Below are positions 8,121-16,720 of a DNA stretch of 64,000 nt, one piece after another. How positions within the stretch are numbered: the first letter of the stretch is position 1; every line of letters starts with the position of its first letter. The position numbers and the translations under genes were made by a program. The notes under the pieces were generated by a model. That model did no database searches. It was not told where the DNA came from and saw only the letters and a program-made list of their open reading frames with translations. The stretch lies in assembly GCF_014648175.1 (NCBI RefSeq), contig NZ_BMQP01000036.1, forward strand, positions 17,762-81,761. The letters are read 5' to 3'. Source of the DNA: Planobispora rosea. Its GTDB lineage: Bacteria; Actinomycetota; Actinomycetes; Streptosporangiales; Streptosporangiaceae.

Positions 8121-8561
8121 CCAGTCAGTCACTTGGCCGGACAGGGGAGTGCCCGGGGGTCCGTGGGTCTTCTCCATCCCCCGAATCCCCCATGTCACAC
8201 GCGCGCACCATAACCCGCGCCTTACCGTCCGCGACCGCCTGACGGCCGAACCTTGACCCAAGGTGTACCCGGCATGCCCGGCCCGGTGGCTTGACGGGGG
8301 CGAGGGGAGGGGCCGGGAGGGGTGCCGATGGGCGGTGGATCCGGTCCGAGCCCTGCTCCCGCCGCGCCGGGCGCGGTAACGGACCGGTAATCGGCCGCCC
8401 GCTCAGGCGCCGGGACGGAGCGCCTGAGCGGTGGACGCCCGGTGGACGCGGCCGTGCAGGGTGGAGCCATCGGAACCGGGCGGGTTCGCCGCCCGTTCCC
8501 GTCGAGCGCCGACAGGCCGCTCGTCCTTCCGCGTTCCACCTCAGCGATTCGGAGCATGCAC
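8121..8561. other. 440-bp intergenic region, no gene seen
   Basis: This is the divergent promoter region between the TPP enzyme and the reductase. The minus-strand open frames here encode Arg/Pro-rich low-complexity peptides with no family resemblance and overlap the reductase start, so I read them as spurious. No clear operator was seen. Confidence 0.5.
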
Positions 8562-9437
8562 ATGAGCAGCGAGCGTTCATCGGTCACCGTCCTCGGCCTG
8601 GGCATGATGGGGACCGCCCTGGCCGGCGCGTTCCTCGCGGGCGGTCACCCGACGACCGTCTGGAACCGCTCCGCCGGCAGGGGAGACGACCTCGTCGGCA
8701 GGGGCGCGGTGCGTGCCGCCGCGGTCGGCGCCGCGGTCGAGGCCGGGCAGGTGGTGGTCGTCTGCGTCCGCGACTACGACGCGGTACGGGAGACCCTGGA
8801 GCCGGTGAGCGCGGCGCTGGCGGGCCGGGTGGTGGTCAACCTGACCTCCGGGACGTCGCAGGAGGCGCGCGACCTCGCCGATTGGGCCGCCGGACACGGG
8901 ATCCGCTACCTCGATGGGGCGATCATGATGACCCCGCAGGGCATCGGCACGCCCGAGGCGGTCATCCTCTACGGCGGGGAGCAGGAGCTCTTCGAGGAGA
9001 CCAGGCCGGTGCTGGACCGGCTGGGCGGCGGCGGCACCTACCTGGGATCCGACACCGGCATCCCGGCACTGTACGACGTGGCCCTGCTGGACATCATGTG
9101 GGCGACGCTCAACGGCTTCCTGCACGCCGTCGCGCTGGTCGGCACCGAGAAGATCTCGGCGACGGCGTTCCTGCCGTTCGTCACCGGCTGGCTGGGCGGG
9201 GTGACCTCGTTCCTGCCCGCCATGGCCGAACAGATCGACGCCGGTGAGTACGCGGCGCACGACGCGACGCTGGAGACCCACCTGTCACCGCTGGGCCACC
9301 TGATCCACGAGAGCCGGGCCCGGGGCGTCGACGTCGATCTGCCCGGCCGTACCAAGGCCATGGTCGAGCGGGCGATCGCCGACGGCCACGCCTTCGACGG
9401 CTACGCGCGGCTGATCGAGCGGATGCGCGGGCGGTAG
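8562..9437 (+). CDS. imine-reductase-like NAD(P)-dependent oxidoreductase
   Basis: The 291-residue protein starts with the Rossmann motif VTVLGLGMMGTALAGAFLAGGHPTTVWNRS. It also has the imine-reductase hallmark block YLDGAIMMTPQGIGTPEAVILYGG and then the helical dimerisation domain with ALYDVALLDIMWATLNGF. These features place it in the imine reductase branch of the beta-hydroxyacid dehydrogenase/6-phosphogluconate dehydrogenase superfamily, which reduces cyclic imines with NADPH. ATG 8562 is preferred because GGAG lies 7 bases upstream; ATG 8556 is too close to it. The 3' end overlaps the convergent regulator frame by 153 bases. The natural substrate is unknown. Confidence 0.88.
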   Translation: MSSERSSVTVLGLGMMGTALAGAFLAGGHPTTVWNRSAGRGDDLVGRGAVRAAAVGAAVEAGQVVVVCVRDYDAVRETLEPVSAALAGRVVVNLTSGTSQEARDLADWAAGHGIRYLDGAIMMTPQGIGTPEAVILYGGEQELFEETRPVLDRLGGGGTYLGSDTGIPALYDVALLDIMWATLNGFLHAVALVGTEKISATAFLPFVTGWLGGVTSFLPAMAEQIDAGEYAAHDATLETHLSPLGHLIHESRARGVDVDLPGRTKAMVERAIADGHAFDGYARLIERMRGR

Positions 9438-10967
9438 GAGCCCGCGCAGGTGGCCACGGAGGCGGTCGCGCCGCTCGCCGGGCGGGCCGTCCGGCTCCAC
9501 CGAGCCGGTGAGCCACAGGAAGTCGAGCAGCTGGTCCACCGCGGCGTCGGAGAGCCGGTCCAGCGTCAGCACGGCGGAGTCCGTCCTGCCGCCGCCCCAG
9601 AAGGGCCTGCGGTCCAGCAGGTCCGCGCGGGCCGCCGCGACCACCAGCACGGGGATCGGATCCGCGCCCGCGGTCAGTTCGTCCAAGAACTCCAGCAGGG
9701 CGTCCGGCACCTCGTGCAGATCGTCGATGACCATGACCAGCGGCAGGTCCAGCCGGTGCTCGGCGACGAACTCCTTCCACACCGCCGCCATGCTCGCGGC
9801 GTCCCGGTCCCCGTCCGCCGCGAGCATCCCTTCGAGGCGGGAGAGAACCCCGGCCGGTAGCCGGGCGGCACCGCCCAGGCTCTGGATCGTGACGCCGGTG
9901 ACCGGGCACCGGCTCACCAGATACCGGGCGGACCGCGCCTGGCCGACGAGCCGGCGCTCGACCTCGATCAGGAACCGGGTCTTGCCGAGCCCCGGACCGC
10001 CCAGCACCGTCACCAGGTGCGGTCTGCGCCGGTGCCCGGTCCGCTCCAGCATCCCCTGGACGACGGCGAGCTCGTACTCCCGGTCCACGATCGGCAGGGC
10101 ATGACCGGTCAGGCACTCCTCCACGGAGCCCATGCCGGTCCGCGCGGCTCCCGCCGCCGTCCCGGCCGGTGCCTCGATCGCGGCCGGGGGCCGGCCGGCC
10201 GCGGCGGGGCGGAGGGAGGGATCGTGGTTGAGGATCGCCCGCTGCAGCGATCGCAGGTCGTGGCCGGGATCGACGCCCAGATCCTCCACCAGCGCGGCGC
10301 GCGTGCGCCCGTACGCCTCCAGGGCGTCCGCCTGGCGCCCGCACCGGTAGAGGGCGAGCATGAGGTGGCCGCAGGATCTCTCGCGCAGCGGATCGTTCTC
10401 CACCACGGTCTCAAGCTCGCGCACCACCTCGCGATGCCGGCCGCAGGCGAGCGCCGCCTCGAAGTAGTCGTCCATCGCGTCGAGCCGGGCGTTGTCCACC
10501 GCCGCCAGCTCCGGCCAGGCGATGCCGGTCTCGACGAGGTCGGCGAGCGCGGGGCCGCGCCACAGGTCCAGCGCCTCCCGGAGAACCGCGGCGGCCTGCG
10601 CGTACTCGCCCCGGGCGAGACGGGAACGGCCCTGGGCGGCCAGCCGCTCGAACACATGGAGATCGACCTGCTCGGGATCGACTGTGAGCATGTATCCGGG
10701 GGGCCGGGTGACCAGCACCACCCCATCCGCCCGGCCGCCGCCGGCCAGCGCCGCGCGCAGGCCCGAGACGGCGTTCTGCAGGATCTTCCGTGCCGAAGCG
10801 GGGGCCTCGCCCGCGGGCCAGAGCGCGTCCAGCAGCCTGCTCGTCGCCACGACCCGGTTGGCGTGCAGCAGGAGCAGGGCGAGCACCGAACGCCGCCTGG
10901 CGCCGCCGAGGACGGCCACCCGCTGTCCGTCATAGACCTCCAGCGGGCCCAGCATGCGAAGACGCAT
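9285..10967 (-). CDS. SARP/AfsR-type transcriptional regulator with AAA ATPase domain (short C-terminus)
   Basis: The product is 560 residues from ATG 10967 (a GTG at 10970 is the alternative). Order of domains: OmpR-type winged helix (residues about 1-95, MRLRMLGPLEV..., RRRSVLALLLLHAN), bacterial transcriptional activation domain (about 100-245, VDLHVFERLAAQGRSRLARGEY... through LGVDPGHDLR), then an ATPase module with Walker A GGPGLGKT and a Walker B-like VMVIDDLHE. Such regulators activate antibiotic or secondary-metabolite genes in actinomycetes. The usual remaining ATPase helices and TPR tail are missing. The last 50 residues or so are read antisense through the reductase gene and look non-native, so the gene is probably truncated at its 3' end. 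Confidence 0.82.
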   Translation of the reverse strand: MRLRMLGPLEVYDGQRVAVLGGARRRSVLALLLLHANRVVATSRLLDALWPAGEAPASARKILQNAVSGLRAALAGGGRADGVVLVTRPPGYMLTVDPEQVDLHVFERLAAQGRSRLARGEYAQAAAVLREALDLWRGPALADLVETGIAWPELAAVDNARLDAMDDYFEAALACGRHREVVRELETVVENDPLRERSCGHLMLALYRCGRQADALEAYGRTRAALVEDLGVDPGHDLRSLQRAILNHDPSLRPAAAGRPPAAIEAPAGTAAGAARTGMGSVEECLTGHALPIVDREYELAVVQGMLERTGHRRRPHLVTVLGGPGLGKTRFLIEVERRLVGQARSARYLVSRCPVTGVTIQSLGGAARLPAGVLSRLEGMLAADGDRDAASMAAVWKEFVAEHRLDLPLVMVIDDLHEVPDALLEFLDELTAGADPIPVLVVAAARADLLDRRPFWGGGRTDSAVLTLDRLSDAAVDQLLDFLWLTGSVEPDGPPGERRDRLRGHLRGLLPPAHPLDQPRVAVEGVAVGDRPLDHGLGTAGQIDVDAPGPALVDQVAQR

Positions 10968-11077
10968 CACACCTGTCCGGGATCGGGGGCCGCCATGCCC
11001 TGATCGTATCCGTCGGGCCCGACGGCCCCCGGCGCACCGGGCAGGCGCCGGGCCCGCGTCCGGGCTCCGGCTCGGGC

Positions 11078-12046
11078 CTACAGCGGAGGAACCGACCAGC
11101 CCTTCTCCGCCCAGAGCGGCGCGTGCTCGGCGTTGACGAACAGCCGGTCCTCCGGGTTCGGGACGCGGTGGTAGCTCTGCGGGTGGAGCAGCTCGCGGGC
11201 GCTGTCGGACAGGTCGAGGACGTAGCGGTCCGGGGCCCGGCGGCCGGCCAGGAATCGCAGCTCGAAGGCGTGCAGCCGGAGCGGGTCCGCCGGGTTCCAG
11301 AGCCCGTGGCCCGCCTCACGCGCCTGCCGTACCGACTCGCGGGCCTGACCCAGCGCGCCCCGCTCGGCCAGCTTCCTGGCCGACCCCGGCGCCGGTACGG
11401 CCTGCGCCACCCGATCATGCTGCCGGGCGAAGGGGTCCACGTTGGGCCAGATGAAGTAGGGCATGACATGCCCGTGCGCGAGCAGGCGTTCGTTGTACGG
11501 CGCCGGCCGGGGCCTGTGCCGCTGTTCCCGGTTGACGTAGCACAGCAGCCTGCCGTACCGGTCGAGGATCTCGTGCGCGAAGGCCAGTCGCAGCTTGAAG
11601 GTCTCGGGGGTCAGTCCCTGCTCGGCGATGTCCGAGGTGATCATGTCCATGAGCGCCCGGGTGGGCGGGCCGCCGTGCGCGGCGTGGTTGGCGGCCGTGG
11701 AGGCGTCCAGCTTCCCCAGCAGGTGGGAGTGGAGCGCCGAGCGCAGCGGCAGCGGTTCGAGCCCGGGCGCGAACGGGTCGGTGAGGAACTGCGCCCACGC
11801 CGGGTGCGAGATCTTGGTGAAGCTCTTGGGCCAGTCGGGGAAGTCGGAGTTGCGGGGCAGCTCGAAGCTGACCTCGGGGGCGTCCACGCCGAGCAGGCGC
11901 ACGCCGAAGTTGCCGTCGGCTGCGATGTTGATCGTGTCGCCGTCGTGGACGATCTTGTCGATGGGCTGGGGGCCACCCGCGGACCGCGCCAGGAGCGCGT
12001 GTCCGACGGTGACGCCGGGGACGGGCTGTTCGATCGCCTTGGCCAT
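11078..12046 (-). CDS. SNase-like (thermonuclease fold) domain protein
   Basis: The 322-residue protein contains the OB-fold signature of staphylococcal nuclease split over the chain. The N-terminal part is KIVHDGDTINIAADGNFGVRLLGVDAPEV, with the acidic and Arg residues of the active-site strands. Far downstream is EILDRYGRLLCYVNREQ...YNERLLAHGHVMPYFIWPNVDPF. About 110 residues lie between the two halves, much more than in nuclease itself. There is no signal peptide, so it is likely cytoplasmic, with function unknown. ATG 12046 is preferred over a longer frame to 12133 because MAKAIEQ starts the recognisable protein. The upstream GATGAT-N6 is a weak leaderless -10 candidate. Confidence 0.72.
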   Translation of the reverse strand: MAKAIEQPVPGVTVGHALLARSAGGPQPIDKIVHDGDTINIAADGNFGVRLLGVDAPEVSFELPRNSDFPDWPKSFTKISHPAWAQFLTDPFAPGLEPLPLRSALHSHLLGKLDASTAANHAAHGGPPTRALMDMITSDIAEQGLTPETFKLRLAFAHEILDRYGRLLCYVNREQRHRPRPAPYNERLLAHGHVMPYFIWPNVDPFARQHDRVAQAVPAPGSARKLAERGALGQARESVRQAREAGHGLWNPADPLRLHAFELRFLAGRRAPDRYVLDLSDSARELLHPQSYHRVPNPEDRLFVNAEHAPLWAEKGWSVPPL

Positions 12047-12177
12047 GCTCACATCATCAACGCCGATATGCGGCCCGTCAGGAGGATCGCCGGAATATTG
12101 ATCGCCTGAGCGAACCAACCGCCATGAGGCCACGTCTGATCATGTGTCGTTGATGTCCGGAAGGTGAGGAAACACCT

Positions 12178-12789
12178 ATGAGGGTCGTGAAGACCGTAGC
12201 CGCGGTGGGAACCGCGGCCCTGCTCGTCCTCGGCGGCGGGGCGGCGGCGGGAGCCGCGGCCGGGCTGCCCCAGGGGTTCCTGCTGTACGAGGCCAAGGCC
12301 GAGGGACCCAAGAAGTCGTGGGAGACGTGGAAGATCGACGACAGCCTCCGCACGCCGCTGACGCTGAACCCGTGCCACGTCGAGCGTCCCTGGGACGGCC
12401 GCCGCTCGGCGGCCCGGTCCATCACGTACGTCGCCGAGACCGACCTGCTCAACGAGCAGGTCGTGGTGTACCGCAGCGAGCGCGCCGCCCGCGCCGCGAT
12501 GGCCGGGCTCCGCTCCCAGCTCAAGCGGTGCGCGAAGACCGGCAAGGGCTACGACGCCGCCACCTACCGCTGGAAGGGCGTGGGCATCGGCGACGAGGCG
12601 CTGCGGGCCGGCGGGTCGTACTTCGAGTCCAGGTTCCGCTACGTCGCGGCCCGGCACGGCAGGGCCGTCATCGTCTACGGCGAGGACGGCAACTTCACCT
12701 CCAAGCTGGCGAACCGGCACTTCCGCGGGCTGGAGCGCGACGCCAGGAAGATGGCGGCCAAGGTCTGCGACCTGCCCGGAGTCTGCTGA
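12178..12789 (+). CDS. secreted protein of unknown function
   Basis: The 203-residue product has a clear signal peptide (MRVVKTVAAVGTAALLVLGGGAAAGAAA). The mature part contains cysteines in NPCHVE, KRCAKTG, KVCDLPGVC and the segment TDLLNEQVVVYRSERAARAAMAGLRSQLKRC. That segment resembles the extracellular sensor-type domains found on PknH-like kinases and lipoproteins in actinobacteria, but the likeness is weak. A GGAAGGTGAGG stretch precedes ATG 12178. It is convergent with bioB across a strong bidirectional hairpin and has no functional link to it that I can see. Confidence 0.7.
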   Translation: MRVVKTVAAVGTAALLVLGGGAAAGAAAGLPQGFLLYEAKAEGPKKSWETWKIDDSLRTPLTLNPCHVERPWDGRRSAARSITYVAETDLLNEQVVVYRSERAARAAMAGLRSQLKRCAKTGKGYDAATYRWKGVGIGDEALRAGGSYFESRFRYVAARHGRAVIVYGEDGNFTSKLANRHFRGLERDARKMAAKVCDLPGVC

Positions 12790-12797
12790 CCCGGTAC

Positions 12798-12825
12798 GGC
12801 GGGACCCGGGAGACCGGGTCCCGCC
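12798..12825. terminator. bidirectional hairpin terminator
   Basis: A perfect 12-bp stem (GGCGGGACCCGG / CCGGGTCCCGCC) with a 4-base GAGA loop lies between two convergent genes: the secreted protein, ending at 12789, and bioB, ending at 12853. Confidence 0.8.
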
Positions 12826-12852
12826 GAAGGCGTCAGGGCGTCCGGAACGGCG

Positions 12853-13848
12853 TCAGAGCGTCTGCGACAGCGCCTTGATCGGCATCTTCAGGTCGACCAG
12901 CAGCTCCAGGTCCTTGTCCGCGGAGCGCCCGAGCGTGGTCAGGTAGTTGCCCACGATGATCGCGTTGATTCCGCCGAGCATGCCCTCGCGGGTGCCCAGG
13001 TCGCCCAGCGTCAGCTCGCGGCCCCCGGCGTAGCGCAGGATCGTGCGGGGCAGCGCCAGCCGGAACGTGGCGATCGTCTTGAGCGCCTCGGCCCCCTCCA
13101 GCAGCGGGAGAGTCTCGAAGGGGGTGCCGGGGCGCGGGTTGAGGAAGTTGAGCGGGACCTCGTCGGGCGCGAGCTCACCCAGCTGCCCGGCGAACTCCGC
13201 CCGCTGCTCCAGCGTCTCGCCCATGCCGACGATGCCGCCGCAGCACAGCTCCATCCCGGCCTCGCGGACCATGAGGCAGGTGTCCCAGCGCTCCTCCCAC
13301 GTGTGGGTGGTGACGACCTTGCCGAAATGCGACTTCGCGGTCTCCAGGTTGTGGTTGTAACGGTGCACGCCCATCTCGGCCAGCTCGTCCACCTGGGCCT
13401 GGGTCAGCATGCCCAGCGAGCAGGCGACGTTGATGTCCACCGCCTCGCGGATCGCCTTCACGCCCTCGCGGACCTGGTCCATGAGCCGCCGGTCGGGCCC
13501 GCGCACGGCGGCCACGATGCAGAACTCCGTCGCGCCGGTCGCGGCCGTCTCCTCGGCGGCCTTGACCAGCGACGGGATGTCCAGCCAGGCCGCGCGCACC
13601 GGGGAGGAGAACTGCCCGGACTGCGAGCAGAAGTGGCAGTCTTCGGGGCAGCCGCCGGTCTTGAGGGAGACGATGCCCTCGACCTCCACCTCGGGGCCGC
13701 ACCACTTCATGCGCACCTCGTGGGCGAGGGCCAGCAGGTCCGGCAGGCGATCGTCAGGCAGCCGGAGGCATTCCAGCGCCTGGGCGGCATCGAGGCCCCG
13801 GCCCTCCGCGAGGACCTGGACCCGGGCGATCTCGAGGATGTCGCTCAA
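12853..13848 (-). CDS. bioB: biotin synthase
   Basis: The 331-residue radical-SAM enzyme inserts sulfur into dethiobiotin. The SAM-cluster motif is CPEDCHFC. The [2Fe-2S] ligands expected from E. coli BioB are all present: Cys in TEFCIVAA, Cys in NVACSLGML, Cys in MELCCGGIVGMGET, and the Arg in TILRYAGGREL. The start is TTG 13848 with GGAG 7 bases upstream; there is no better ATG or GTG. It ends the minus-strand run bioF-gntR-bioD-bioB. A bsaP gene needed by actinobacterial BioB enzymes lies separately at 4207. No bioA is present in the window. Confidence 0.96.
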   Translation of the reverse strand: MSDILEIARVQVLAEGRGLDAAQALECLRLPDDRLPDLLALAHEVRMKWCGPEVEVEGIVSLKTGGCPEDCHFCSQSGQFSSPVRAAWLDIPSLVKAAEETAATGATEFCIVAAVRGPDRRLMDQVREGVKAIREAVDINVACSLGMLTQAQVDELAEMGVHRYNHNLETAKSHFGKVVTTHTWEERWDTCLMVREAGMELCCGGIVGMGETLEQRAEFAGQLGELAPDEVPLNFLNPRPGTPFETLPLLEGAEALKTIATFRLALPRTILRYAGGRELTLGDLGTREGMLGGINAIIVGNYLTTLGRSADKDLELLVDLKMPIKALSQTL

Positions 13849-13927
13849 CTGATGGCTCCGCTCTTCGGGGATCGGCTACGAGGCCCAAGCCTAGACGCGG
13901 CCCGCCGGACGGAGGGGTGCGGAGCGC

Positions 13928-14656
13928 TCAGGACAGGGGGGCGAGCCGGAAGGTGGTGCGGAAGGCGGCGGGGTTGAAGCCGCCGCCGAGCACCGGGCCC
14001 AGCCCGGCGCGGGCCACCCCGGCGAAGGCCTCCCGGTCCAGCGCGCCCGCTCCCTCCGGCAGAACGCCCGCCAGCGGCCGGGCGGACAACATCTCCAGAT
14101 CCGCCACGTTGCACCGCTCGGCCAGTCCGGGCTCGGCCGGCCACGACCCGATCACCACCCCGGCCAGGTCGAGCCCCCGGCCGGCCATGGCCTCCAGCGT
14201 CAGCGCGGTGTGGTTGAGCGTGCCCAGCGCCGCCCTGGCGACCACGAGCACCGGCGCCCTGAGCGTCCGGGCGAGATCCGCGAGCGTGGCGCCCTCCTCG
14301 TCGAACCGGACGAGCAGCCCGCCCGCACCTTCCACGACCACCAGCCGGTGCGACCCGGCCAGCTCCTCGATCCGCTCGGCGGCCTCGGACAGCGACACCG
14401 GGGGAACCCCCGCCACCCGGGCCGCGGCGGCCGGCGCCAGCGGGTCGGGGAACCGGGCGAACTCGAAGGTGGTCGTGACCCCCGAGAGCCGGATGACGTC
14501 ATCCAGATCGCCGGGCTCGTTCTCCCCGACCCCGGTCTGCGCCGGCTTGACCACCGCGACCGACGAACCCCGCTCCCGCGCGAGGGCCGCCACAGCGGCC
14601 GTGACGACCGTCTTCCCCACCCCGGTGTCGGTCCCGGTAACCACGAGAATGCTCAC
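13928..14656 (-). CDS. bioD: dethiobiotin synthetase
   Basis: The 242-residue ATPase closes the ureido ring of biotin from 7,8-diaminopelargonate and CO2. Visible are the P-loop GTDTGVGKT, the KPAQTGV segment, VVVEGAGGLLVRFDEEG and VVARAALGTLNHTALTLEA, all family landmarks. GTG 14656 is chosen because TAGGGT lies seven bases upstream; an alternative GTG at 14665 falls inside that hexamer. The gene may thus have its own leaderless promoter within the bio operon, 40 bases after the regulator gene. It is followed by bioB after 79 bases. Confidence 0.94.
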   Translation of the reverse strand: MSILVVTGTDTGVGKTVVTAAVAALARERGSSVAVVKPAQTGVGENEPGDLDDVIRLSGVTTTFEFARFPDPLAPAAAARVAGVPPVSLSEAAERIEELAGSHRLVVVEGAGGLLVRFDEEGATLADLARTLRAPVLVVARAALGTLNHTALTLEAMAGRGLDLAGVVIGSWPAEPGLAERCNVADLEMLSARPLAGVLPEGAGALDREAFAGVARAGLGPVLGGGFNPAAFRTTFRLAPLS

Positions 14657-14663
14657 CCGCCCC

Positions 14664-14669
14664 ACCCTA
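14664..14669 (-). promoter_or_regulatory. putative leaderless -10 box TAGGGT for bioD
   Basis: TAGGGT on the minus strand is followed by seven bases and then GTG 14656. If used, it would uncouple bioD-bioB from the upstream regulator. Confidence 0.45.
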
Positions 14670-14696
14670 CGGCTCTCGCACGGCGCGGCCTGCGCC

Positions 14697-15416
14697 TCAG
14701 GGGCGGCGCAGGCGGGTGACGAACTTGTAGCGGTCGCCGCGGTAGAGGGACTGGGCCCACTCGACGGGGTTGCCGTCGGCGTCGAAGGCGTGACGGGTCA
14801 GCAGCAGCATCGGCAGGCCGACGTCCACGCCCAGGACCTGGGCGTCGTACGGCGTCGCGAGCACGGTCTCGATGATCTCCTCGGCGTCCATCAGCCGCAC
14901 GTTGTAGGCGTTGTGCAGCGTCTCGTACAACGAGGAGTGGACCTCCAGCTCGCGGCGGAGCCGGGGGAACCGGCGGGCCGACAGGTGGGTGGTGTCGATG
15001 GACATCGGCTCGCCGTTGGCCAGACGGAGGCGGTGGATGCGCAGGACGCGGCCGCCCGGGTTGATCGCCAGGCGGCGGGCCAGGGGCTCGTCCGCGGTGA
15101 CGTAGCTGATGTCGAGGATCTTGGTGTCCGGCTCCAGGCCGACGGTCCGCAGGTCGCCGGTGTAGGAGGTCAGCTGGAGGACCTGGGCGACCTTGGGCTG
15201 CGCGACGAAGGTGCCCTTGCCCTGGATGCGCACCAGGCGGCCTTCGACGACGAGTTCCGAGAGCGCCTGGCGCACGGTGGTGCGGGACGTCTCGAAGCGG
15301 ACGGCGAGGGTCCGCTCGGGAGGCAGGGCGCTGCCGGCGGGGAGGCTCTTGGTGAGCGCCAGGAGGCTCCGCTTCACGTCGTAATACTTCGGGATGCGGG
15401 GGGACTCGTCCGTCAT
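14697..15416 (-). CDS. GntR/HutC-family regulator, DasR-like
   Basis: The 239-residue protein has an N-terminal GntR winged helix (LPPERTLAVRFETSRTTVRQALSELVVEGRLVRIQGKGTFV) and a C-terminal UTRA effector domain. Much of it follows what I recall of Streptomyces DasR: RIPKYY, the LQLTSYTGDLR...GLEP segment, ISYVTADEPLARRLAI, IHRLRLANGEPMSIDTTHLSARRFPRLRRELE and the C-terminus LYRGDRYKFVTRLRR. DasR senses glucosamine-6-phosphate and controls chitin/GlcNAc uptake and development. Here the gene lies between bioF and bioD instead of beside sugar-uptake genes. ATG 15416 has GAGGAG upstream. It may be the genome's DasR or a paralogue controlling biotin genes; the sequence alone does not decide. Confidence 0.87.
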   Translation of the reverse strand: MTDESPRIPKYYDVKRSLLALTKSLPAGSALPPERTLAVRFETSRTTVRQALSELVVEGRLVRIQGKGTFVAQPKVAQVLQLTSYTGDLRTVGLEPDTKILDISYVTADEPLARRLAINPGGRVLRIHRLRLANGEPMSIDTTHLSARRFPRLRRELEVHSSLYETLHNAYNVRLMDAEEIIETVLATPYDAQVLGVDVGLPMLLLTRHAFDADGNPVEWAQSLYRGDRYKFVTRLRRP

Positions 15417-15497
15417 GGAAGCTCCTCGCCCGTCGGTTCGGAGCCTTCCGGACACGGAGCGCCGTGCCTGCTCACATCGCCGCGCTGGCTCACATGC

Positions 15498-16661
15498 TCA
15501 CCTTTTCATCTTGGCCACGGCGGTGAGTGCACCCCGGATCACCGCGAGATCATCGGAACTCAGATTGGCCCGCGCGGTCAACCGCAGGCAAGAGCGGCCG
15601 ACCGGCACCGAGGGCGGCCGGAAGCATCCGGCGCGCACTCCGTGTTCCGCGCAGATCGCGGCGGCCCGGAGCGCGGCCTCGGGAGGGCCGAGCACGATGG
15701 GGACCACCGCACCCGCCGGTTCGCCGGTTTCCAGACCGAGGTCGCGGGCCATCGAGGCCAGCTCCTTCGCTCTGGTCCGGACAGATCCGGGCAGTTCGGG
15801 CTGAGTCCGAAGGATATCCACGGCCGCGAGTGCTGCGGCCACGCTGCCGGGAGCCAGGCCGGTGTCGAAGATGAACGAGCGGCCGGTGTCTATCAGGGTT
15901 TCGGTCACTTCAGGGGCGCCCAGAACCGCTCCGCCCTGGGCCCCGAGGGACTTCGACAATGTGACGGTTCTCACAACCGTCCGTTCACCCGCCAGACCCG
16001 CCGCGTGCACCGCGCCGCGCCCGCCCTCGCCGATCACGCCGATCGCGTGCGCCTCGTCGACGACCAGCAGCGCGCCCTGCCGTACGGCCGCCGCGTGCAG
16101 CTCCTCGATCGGCGCGAGGTCCCCGTCGACGGAGAAGACCGCGTCGGTGACCACGATCGCGTGCTCCTCGTCCCGGTCGGCGAGCGCCTTCTCCACGGCC
16201 GTCACGTCCTTGTGCGGAGTGATCACCACCCGGGACCGCGACAGGCGGCAGGCGTCCACGATCGAGGCGTGGTTGCCGGCCTCGGAGACCACCAGGGCGC
16301 CGGAGCCCAGGGCTGCGACGGCCGCCAGGTTGGCCAGGTAACCGGAGGAGAACACCAGCGCGCTCTGCGCCCCGGTGAAGGCGCACAGCGCGTCCTCCAG
16401 CCGGGTGTGGAGCGCGGTGGAGCCGGTGACCAGGCGGGAGCCGGTGGAGCCGGTGCCCCAGATCCGGGTGGCCTCGACCGCGGCCTCGGCCAGGCGCGCG
16501 TCCCTGGCCAGTCCCAGGTAGTCGTTGGAGGCCAGGTCGACCAGGCCGTCGTCGTCGGGGGTACGGGGGCGTAGGGTCCGCCTCAACCCTGCGGCCTCGC
16601 GCTTGAGGGTCGCCGCGCGCAACCGGGTCAGCGGATCCGGAGTCTGCTCCATACCGGGCAT
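15498..16661 (-). CDS. bioF: 8-amino-7-oxononanoate synthase
   Basis: The 387-residue PLP enzyme condenses pimeloyl thioester with alanine, the first step of biotin ring assembly. The family motifs are LASNDYLGLARD, GTGSTGSRLVTG, FSSGYLANLAAV, the DEAHAIGVIGEGGRG strand and the PLP-lysine motif TVTLSKSLGAQGGAVLG. ATG 16661 is the first in-frame start after the GGGGGAGG stretch; an ATG three codons on (16652) is possible. It is the first gene of the bio run and is divergent from pdtaS with only 59 bases between them. An acetyltransferase-type paralogue is unlikely given bioD and bioB downstream. Confidence 0.93.
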   Translation of the reverse strand: MPGMEQTPDPLTRLRAATLKREAAGLRRTLRPRTPDDDGLVDLASNDYLGLARDARLAEAAVEATRIWGTGSTGSRLVTGSTALHTRLEDALCAFTGAQSALVFSSGYLANLAAVAALGSGALVVSEAGNHASIVDACRLSRSRVVITPHKDVTAVEKALADRDEEHAIVVTDAVFSVDGDLAPIEELHAAAVRQGALLVVDEAHAIGVIGEGGRGAVHAAGLAGERTVVRTVTLSKSLGAQGGAVLGAPEVTETLIDTGRSFIFDTGLAPGSVAAALAAVDILRTQPELPGSVRTRAKELASMARDLGLETGEPAGAVVPIVLGPPEAALRAAAICAEHGVRAGCFRPPSVPVGRSCLRLTARANLSSDDLAVIRGALTAVAKMKR

Positions 16662-16720
16662 TTTTACAGTCAACCTCCCCCGATTCGCGTTCGGGCCAGC
16701 AAAGAACGCATGATGCACGG

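Noticed and set aside
8125..8580. Minus-strand open frames in the gap before the imine reductase
   Set aside because: Arg/Pro low complexity, no Shine-Dalgarno or leaderless box, overlaps the reductase start.
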